27,684 nucleotides of DNA from JAPLDP01 sp964628285 (GTDB lineage: Bacteria; Bacteroidota; Bacteroidia; Bacteroidales; JAGONC01), in assembly GCA_964628285.1 (NCBI GenBank), contig CAZVNP010000045.1, positions 1 to 27,684 of the forward strand. Direction: 5' to 3'. Positions 24,372 to 27,684 of this stretch are shown piece by piece (positions within the stretch are counted from its first letter, which is position 1; every line of letters begins with the position of its first letter). Both the position numbers and the translations under genes were made by a program. The notes beneath the pieces are model-generated. The model worked only from the letters and a program-made list of their open reading frames with translations. It did no database searches and was not told the origin of the DNA.

Positions 24372-24827
24372 TTAACGCTCCACTATTCGTGATTCATCGG
24401 CATAATCTTTCAGCAGGGGGTACTTCCATCCTTCGTCGAGGATGAGGCGCCGCATGTCGGGATGGCCGTTGAAGGTGACGCCGAACATGTCGTAGACCTC
24501 TCTCTCGTGGAACCCGGCCGTGGGCCAGATATCGGCGACGGTGTCGAGCTTGGGCTTGTCGCGTCCATCGGTCTTCACCTTGAGGACGACGACGTGCTTA
24601 TGGCGGTATGACTCGAGGTGGTAGTATACCATGATGTATTCGGGGAAGTCGACGCCCGACAGGCAGAAGAGGTAGTCGAAGGCGGTGTCGGGGTCGTCGC
24701 GCAGGGCCGTGGCGACGCGGTGCAGCACGCCGGCGGGGATGACGGCCTCAAGGTACTGCTTGCCGTCAGTCACCATGGCGTCAGGCGCCAGCTCCAGGAT
24801 ACGTGTTTTAAGCTCTTCGTTGGTCAT
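24372..24827 (-). CDS. nuoC: Complex I subunit NuoC
   Basis: A 151-residue hydrophilic subunit of the connecting module (30-kDa subunit family). The signature GFHEREVYDMFGVTFNGHP followed by DMRRLILDEGW is intact near the C-terminus. It starts 9 bp after the nuoB stop and ends one base before the nuoD start, so it is tightly coupled. It serves as a structural link between NuoB, NuoD and the peripheral arm and holds no cofactor. Confidence 0.95.
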   Translation of the reverse strand: MTNEELKTRILELAPDAMVTDGKQYLEAVIPAGVLHRVATALRDDPDTAFDYLFCLSGVDFPEYIMVYYHLESYRHKHVVVLKVKTDGRDKPKLDTVADIWPTAGFHEREVYDMFGVTFNGHPDMRRLILDEGWKYPLLKDYADESRIVER

Positions 24828-24836
24828 GGCGTCTCC

Positions 24837-25418
24837 TTATTCAGTCTTCTTTTGCAGGTCGCCAAAGTCTTCACGTACCGTGATGATCTTCTTATGCCTG
24901 AAGTTTTTTTCTTTTTTTATCTTCTTCTGCAGTTGCATGAGGCCGAAGAGGAGCGCCTCGGGCCGCGGGGGGCAGCCGGGGATGTAGACGTCGACGGGGA
25001 TGACGTGGTCGGCGCCCTTGACGATGGCGTAAGAGTTATAGAAGAAGGGGCCGCCGCTGATGGCGCAGGCGCCCATGGCCACGACGTACTTGGGGTCGGC
25101 CATCTGGTCGTAGAGACGCTTGAGCACCGGGGCCATCTTGTAGGCGATGCTTCCCGAGATGATGATGACGTCGGCCTGGCGCGGCGTGGCGCGGGCCACC
25201 TCGAAGCCGAAACGCGAGAAATCATGACGCGACGCACCTGTGGCCATCATCTCGATGGCACAGCAACGCGTACCGAAAGTCAACGGCCAGACGGAGTTGG
25301 AACGACCCCAGTTGACTAGGTCGTCTAACGGCGCCAGGATGATGCCGCCGTCGGCGTACTTCTCCACGATGGGATAGTCGTTGACTTTAAAAGGATCTTT
25401 TTTCTTTTTCATTCCCAT
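24837..25418 (-). CDS. nuoB: Complex I iron-sulfur subunit NuoB
   Basis: A 193-residue subunit that binds the terminal [4Fe-4S] cluster N2, which reduces quinone. All four expected cysteines are present: Cys52 and Cys53 (TRCCAIEMMATG), Cys118 (AMGACAISGGPF) and Cys149 (VYIPGCPPRPEA). The C-terminal tail is long and lysine-rich. Its start overlaps the end of nuoA by 10 bp. Confidence 0.97.
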   Translation of the reverse strand: MGMKKKKDPFKVNDYPIVEKYADGGIILAPLDDLVNWGRSNSVWPLTFGTRCCAIEMMATGASRHDFSRFGFEVARATPRQADVIIISGSIAYKMAPVLKRLYDQMADPKYVVAMGACAISGGPFFYNSYAIVKGADHVIPVDVYIPGCPPRPEALLFGLMQLQKKIKKEKNFRHKKIITVREDFGDLQKKTE

Positions 25419-25759
25419 TTCAGCGCGTGTTTTTTCCAGGCATAGAGCAGTCCCAGACCCAGGATGAAGAAGAAGATGAGTATCTCGATGAAGCCGGTGG
25501 CGCCCGACTGTCTCATGATGACTGCCCAGGGGAAGACGAAGACGATCTCGACATCAAAGATGAGGAAGAGTATGGCGAAGAGGTAGTAGCCGACGGTGTA
25601 CTGGAACCAGGCGCCGCCGACGGTGGGTATGCCGCACTCGTAAGGCTCGAACTTCTGGGCGTTGACCGACTTCGGGGGCACTAAACTCGAGAAGAGGATA
25701 GCCCCGCCGACGAGCACCACCGCAGTGATGAAGAAGAGGACTAAGGATTGACTTTCCAT
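25409..25759 (-). CDS. nuoA: Complex I subunit NuoA, first gene of the nuo operon
   Basis: A 116-residue membrane subunit with three transmembrane helices. The loop between the first two helices carries KFEPYECGIPTVGGAWFQYT, in which the ECG motif marks the conserved Cys near the quinone site. The second helix follows with FAILFLIFDVEIVFVFPWAV, typical of NuoA. It is the first gene of the operon, about 29 bp after a good promoter. Its 3' end overlaps nuoB. Confidence 0.96.
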   Translation of the reverse strand: MESQSLVLFFITAVVLVGGAILFSSLVPPKSVNAQKFEPYECGIPTVGGAWFQYTVGYYLFAILFLIFDVEIVFVFPWAVIMRQSGATGFIEILIFFFILGLGLLYAWKKHALKWE

Positions 25760-25787
25760 TCAGGTCGTTTCAAATCATCAGGCGCGG

Positions 25788-25816
25788 CAAAAATAGAAAA
25801 AAATTTTTTATTCAAA
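25788..25816 (-). promoter_or_regulatory. Promoter of the nuo operon
   Basis: On the minus strand TTTG (25813-25816), 17 bp, then TATTTTTG (25788-25795). The second element fits the Bacteroidota -7 pattern TAnnTTTG exactly and the spacing fits the -33 element. The transcript would start near 25781, leaving a leader of about 20 nt before nuoA. Confidence 0.7.
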
Positions 25817-25839
25817 TGCAAATGAATGGGCGGTTTTTT

Positions 25840-25880
25840 ATAACACAATATAACACAATAGGACACATTAGGGCACATTA
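25840..25880. repeat. Four tandem 10-bp repeats upstream of the nuo promoter
   Basis: ATAACACAAT occurs twice (25840-25849, 25850-25859), followed by the related AGGACACATT and AGGGCACATT (25860-25879). All share the core CACA(A/T)T with a strict 10-bp period. They lie about 60-100 bp upstream of the predicted nuo start. They could bind a regulator or be a simple dispersed repeat. Confidence 0.6.
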
Positions 25881-25927
25881 GAATGAATCCAAATGTTTGC
25901 GCGCGTTTGCAACGCGTGCCGGAAGCA

Positions 25928-26045
25928 TGACCTCACCCCTTGGCCTCCACAGCCCCCATCCCCGGCCCTTCCCCCAACAGGGTGAAGGGAGAGCGATTCA
26001 TCTTATTGCAAGCCCTCCCGCTTTTCAATGGGACAGGCTCTCTCC
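25928..26045 (+). repeat. Family B repeat copy ending at the scaffold gap
   Basis: It begins TGACCTCACCCC and contains a hairpin, CCCTTCCCCC / GGGTGAAGGG (25966-25975, 25980-25989, one mismatch). The segment 25951-26007 matches 27450-27506 inside the restriction gene at 49 of 57 positions by hand count. The known sequence stops 38 bp later at a run of N. Confidence 0.75.
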
Positions 26046-26145
26046 NNNNNNNNNNNNNNNNNNNNNNNNNNNNNNNNNNNNNNNNNNNNNNNNNNNNNNN
26101 NNNNNNNNNNNNNNNNNNNNNNNNNNNNNNNNNNNNNNNNNNNNN
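26046..26145. other. Scaffold gap of 100 N
   Basis: Exactly 100 unknown bases, the conventional placeholder for a gap of unknown size. The distance, and perhaps the adjacency, between the nuo operon side and the restriction gene are not established by sequence. Confidence 0.98.
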
Positions 26146-26146
26146 T

Positions 26147-26154
26147 TATATTTA
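26147..26154 (+). promoter_or_regulatory. Possible -7 element of the restriction-modification gene
   Basis: TATATTTA lies 19 bp before ATG 26174. TATATTTACCCCATCAA differs by one base from the sequence before the DUF6340-type gene (14144). Any -33 element is hidden by the gap. Confidence 0.35.
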
Positions 26155-26173
26155 CCCCATCAAATGCTTGCCC

Positions 26174-27684
26174 ATGCGTACCTTAAAAGAGTCTGCCTAT
26201 AAAACCTTCTCCGCCCTCACCGCCCGCTTCGCCGAGCACTTAGACGAGTACAAGACCGGCCCTTACAATGAAACGCGTACGCGTATTGATTATATTGATC
26301 CATTTTTCCGTGCGCTGGGCTGGGACATGGACAACACCCAGGGCCTCGCCGAGGCATACCGCGAGGTCATCCACGAAGACAAGATCAGGGTGGGTCGGAG
26401 CACGAAAGCGCCGGATTACTGTTTCACCGTCTACGGCCAGCGTAAGTTCTTCGTCGACGCCAAGAGACCGTCGGTGGACGTGAAGTGCGACATCTCGCCG
26501 GCTTACCAGGTGCGGCGCTATGGCTGGAGCGCACGGCTGGCGCTGGCAGTGGTCACCGACTTCGAGGAGTTCGCCGTCTACGACTGCACAACGCGGCCCA
26601 AGCCTACAGATAAAGCATCGGTGTCGCGCATAGCTTATATTACGTACGACCAATACCTCGAACAGTTCGATTTCCTGTGGGATCTCTTCGCCAAAGAGAG
26701 CGTGCTGAAAGGACGCTTCGACAAGTTCGTACAGAGCGACACGAAGAAGAAAGGCACCGCCACCGTCGACGAAGAGTTCCTGAAGTCGATAGAGGAGTGG
26801 CGCACCTACTTAGCCACGACGATAGCGCTGCGTAACATCAACCTCAACGAAGACGAGATCAACTACGCCGTTCAGAAGACCATCGACCGCATCATCTTCC
26901 TGCGCATCTGCGAGGACAGGGGCGTGGAGCCCTCAAACGGGCTGAAGCATGTCGTAGAGCATGGCGACGTTTATCAGAACCTTTACAGCCTGTTCCGCAC
27001 CGCCGACGAGAAATACAACTCAGGCCTGTTCGACCTCAGGGAAGACCGCATCACACCCGGCCTCGTCATCGACAACAAGGTTTTGAAGATCATCATCAAG
27101 GAGCTCTATTACCCGCAGAGCGAATTCGAGTTCTCGGTGATGCCGGCCGACATCCTGGGCAGCGTCTACGAGCGTTTCCTGGGCAAGACCATACGGCTGA
27201 CGGCGGCGCACCACGCCAAGATAGAGGAGAAGCCCGAGGTGCGCAAGGCAGGTGGGGTGTATTACACACCTAAATACATCGTGGATTATATCGTGCAGAA
27301 CACGGTGGGTAAGCTCGTGGAAGGCAAGACGCCGAAGCAGGTCTCCGCGCTGCGTATCTGTGATCCGGCGTGCGGCTCGGGGTCGTTTTTGCTGGGGGCG
27401 TACCAGTATTTGCTGGACTGGCATTTGAGGTATTACCTCGATCCCACCCAGCCCCTATCCCCAGCCCTTCCCCCAGCAGGGGGAAGGGAGAACGTTGCAC
27501 CTTATTCTTTGGCTATCTCCCTTAATAAACGTGATAGAATTTCTCACGGGAGGAGAGGGGGGATATTAACTCCGGATGGGAAGCTTACGACGGCGGAGAA
27601 GAAGCGGATACTGTTGAACAACATTTACGGGGTGGACATTGACTCGCAGGCGGTGGAGGTGACGCGGCTGAACCTGTTGCTGAA
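26174..27684 (+). CDS. Type IIG/Eco57I-like restriction-modification enzyme, 3' truncated by window end
   Basis: A partial gene, open for 503 codons to the window edge. It should combine DNA cleavage and adenine methylation in one chain. The N-terminal nuclease region has a PD-(D/E)XK-like core: Asp81 in APDYCF and DAK (95-97) in KFFVDAKRPS. A helical region follows, with NEDEINYAVQKTIDRIIFLR and CEDRGVE, then GGVYYTPKYIVDYIV. SAM-binding motif I is DPACGSGSFLLGAY (from Asp397), and the downstream IYGVDIDSQAVEVTRLNLLL is typical. The catalytic NPPY motif would lie beyond the window. Residues about 422-460, between motif I and LTPDGKLTTAEKKRILLNN, are encoded in part by a family B repeat inserted without breaking the frame. 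The ATG at 26174 gives MRTLKESAYKTF. The gene is GC-rich like the nuo genes. Confidence 0.88.
   Translation, partial: MRTLKESAYKTFSALTARFAEHLDEYKTGPYNETRTRIDYIDPFFRALGWDMDNTQGLAEAYREVIHEDKIRVGRSTKAPDYCFTVYGQRKFFVDAKRPSVDVKCDISPAYQVRRYGWSARLALAVVTDFEEFAVYDCTTRPKPTDKASVSRIAYITYDQYLEQFDFLWDLFAKESVLKGRFDKFVQSDTKKKGTATVDEEFLKSIEEWRTYLATTIALRNINLNEDEINYAVQKTIDRIIFLRICEDRGVEPSNGLKHVVEHGDVYQNLYSLFRTADEKYNSGLFDLREDRITPGLVIDNKVLKIIIKELYYPQSEFEFSVMPADILGSVYERFLGKTIRLTAAHHAKIEEKPEVRKAGGVYYTPKYIVDYIVQNTVGKLVEGKTPKQVSALRICDPACGSGSFLLGAYQYLLDWHLRYYLDPTQPLSPALPPAGGRENVAPYSLAISLNKRDRISHGRRGGILTPDGKLTTAEKKRILLNNIYGVDIDSQAVEVTRLNLLL
27442..27530 (+). repeat. Family B repeat inserted in frame inside the restriction gene
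   Basis: CCCTTCCCCC (27465-27474) and GGGGGAAGGG (27479-27488) form a perfect 10-bp stem with loop AGCA. Together with flanking sequence it matches the copy at 25951-26007. It is read as TQPLSPALPPAGGRENVAP within the methylase, in a linker after motif I. The 3' boundary is uncertain. Confidence 0.75.

Noticed and set aside
24618..25319. Plus-strand open frame opposite nuoB/nuoC
   Set aside because: Shadow spanning two confirmed genes, low-complexity Val/Gly/Asp-rich translation.
25897..26202. Open frame running through the N gap
   Set aside because: Coding cannot be judged across unknown bases; the left part is a family B repeat.

Overview
The window looks like a scaffold from an uncultured member of the Bacteroidota, probably an anaerobic Bacteroidales-like lineage. 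The evidence is a type IX secretion (T9SS) sorting domain on one secreted protein, promoters matching the Bacteroidota pattern TTTG - spacer - TAnnTTTG, no NuoEFG module next to an otherwise complete complex I operon, and DUF6340- and DUF4386-type genes. A run of exactly 100 N (26046-26145) is a scaffold gap, so the last gene is only inferred to be a neighbour.

Layout. Positions 1-7000 are visibly AT-rich. They hold a secreted subtilisin-like peptidase (minus strand) whose C-terminus is cut by a frameshift, a TetR-type regulator broken by several frameshifts, and a secreted 14-repeat beta-propeller protein with a T9SS tail. Positions 7000-9350 hold a minus-strand stress/membrane-quality cluster: a slipin, then a CbpA-type DnaJ, then a 114-residue protein resembling the DinD/Bro-N domain. 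Divergent from these is an unusual fusion of a dicarboxylate-symporter-like membrane domain with a family 3 solute-binding domain. A repeat-filled spacer follows, then a DUF4386 membrane protein, a quinone-oxidoreductase-like MDR enzyme and a DUF6340-type lipoprotein.

Positions 15365-25759 (minus strand) are a complete 11-subunit complex I operon, nuoABCDHIJKLMN, plus one small trailing gene of unknown function. It has a recognisable promoter and a hairpin terminator. NuoEFG are absent, so the electron donor is probably not NADH through the usual module; ferredoxin or flavodoxin are possibilities. After the gap lies the start of a type IIG/Eco57I-like restriction-modification gene, cut by the window end.

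The most notable non-coding signal is three families of short dispersed, hairpin-forming repeats in the spacers: (A) CTTTGCG-type, (B) TGACCTCACCCC hairpins, (C) GAATAATGAA-type. Family B copies coincide with the stop codons of three genes, and one copy sits in frame inside the methylase gene. No tRNA, rRNA, CRISPR array or intact transposase was recognised. No complete new system is evident. The best candidates for novelty are the DnaJ/DinD-like pair, the symporter-binding protein fusion and the behaviour of repeat family B.
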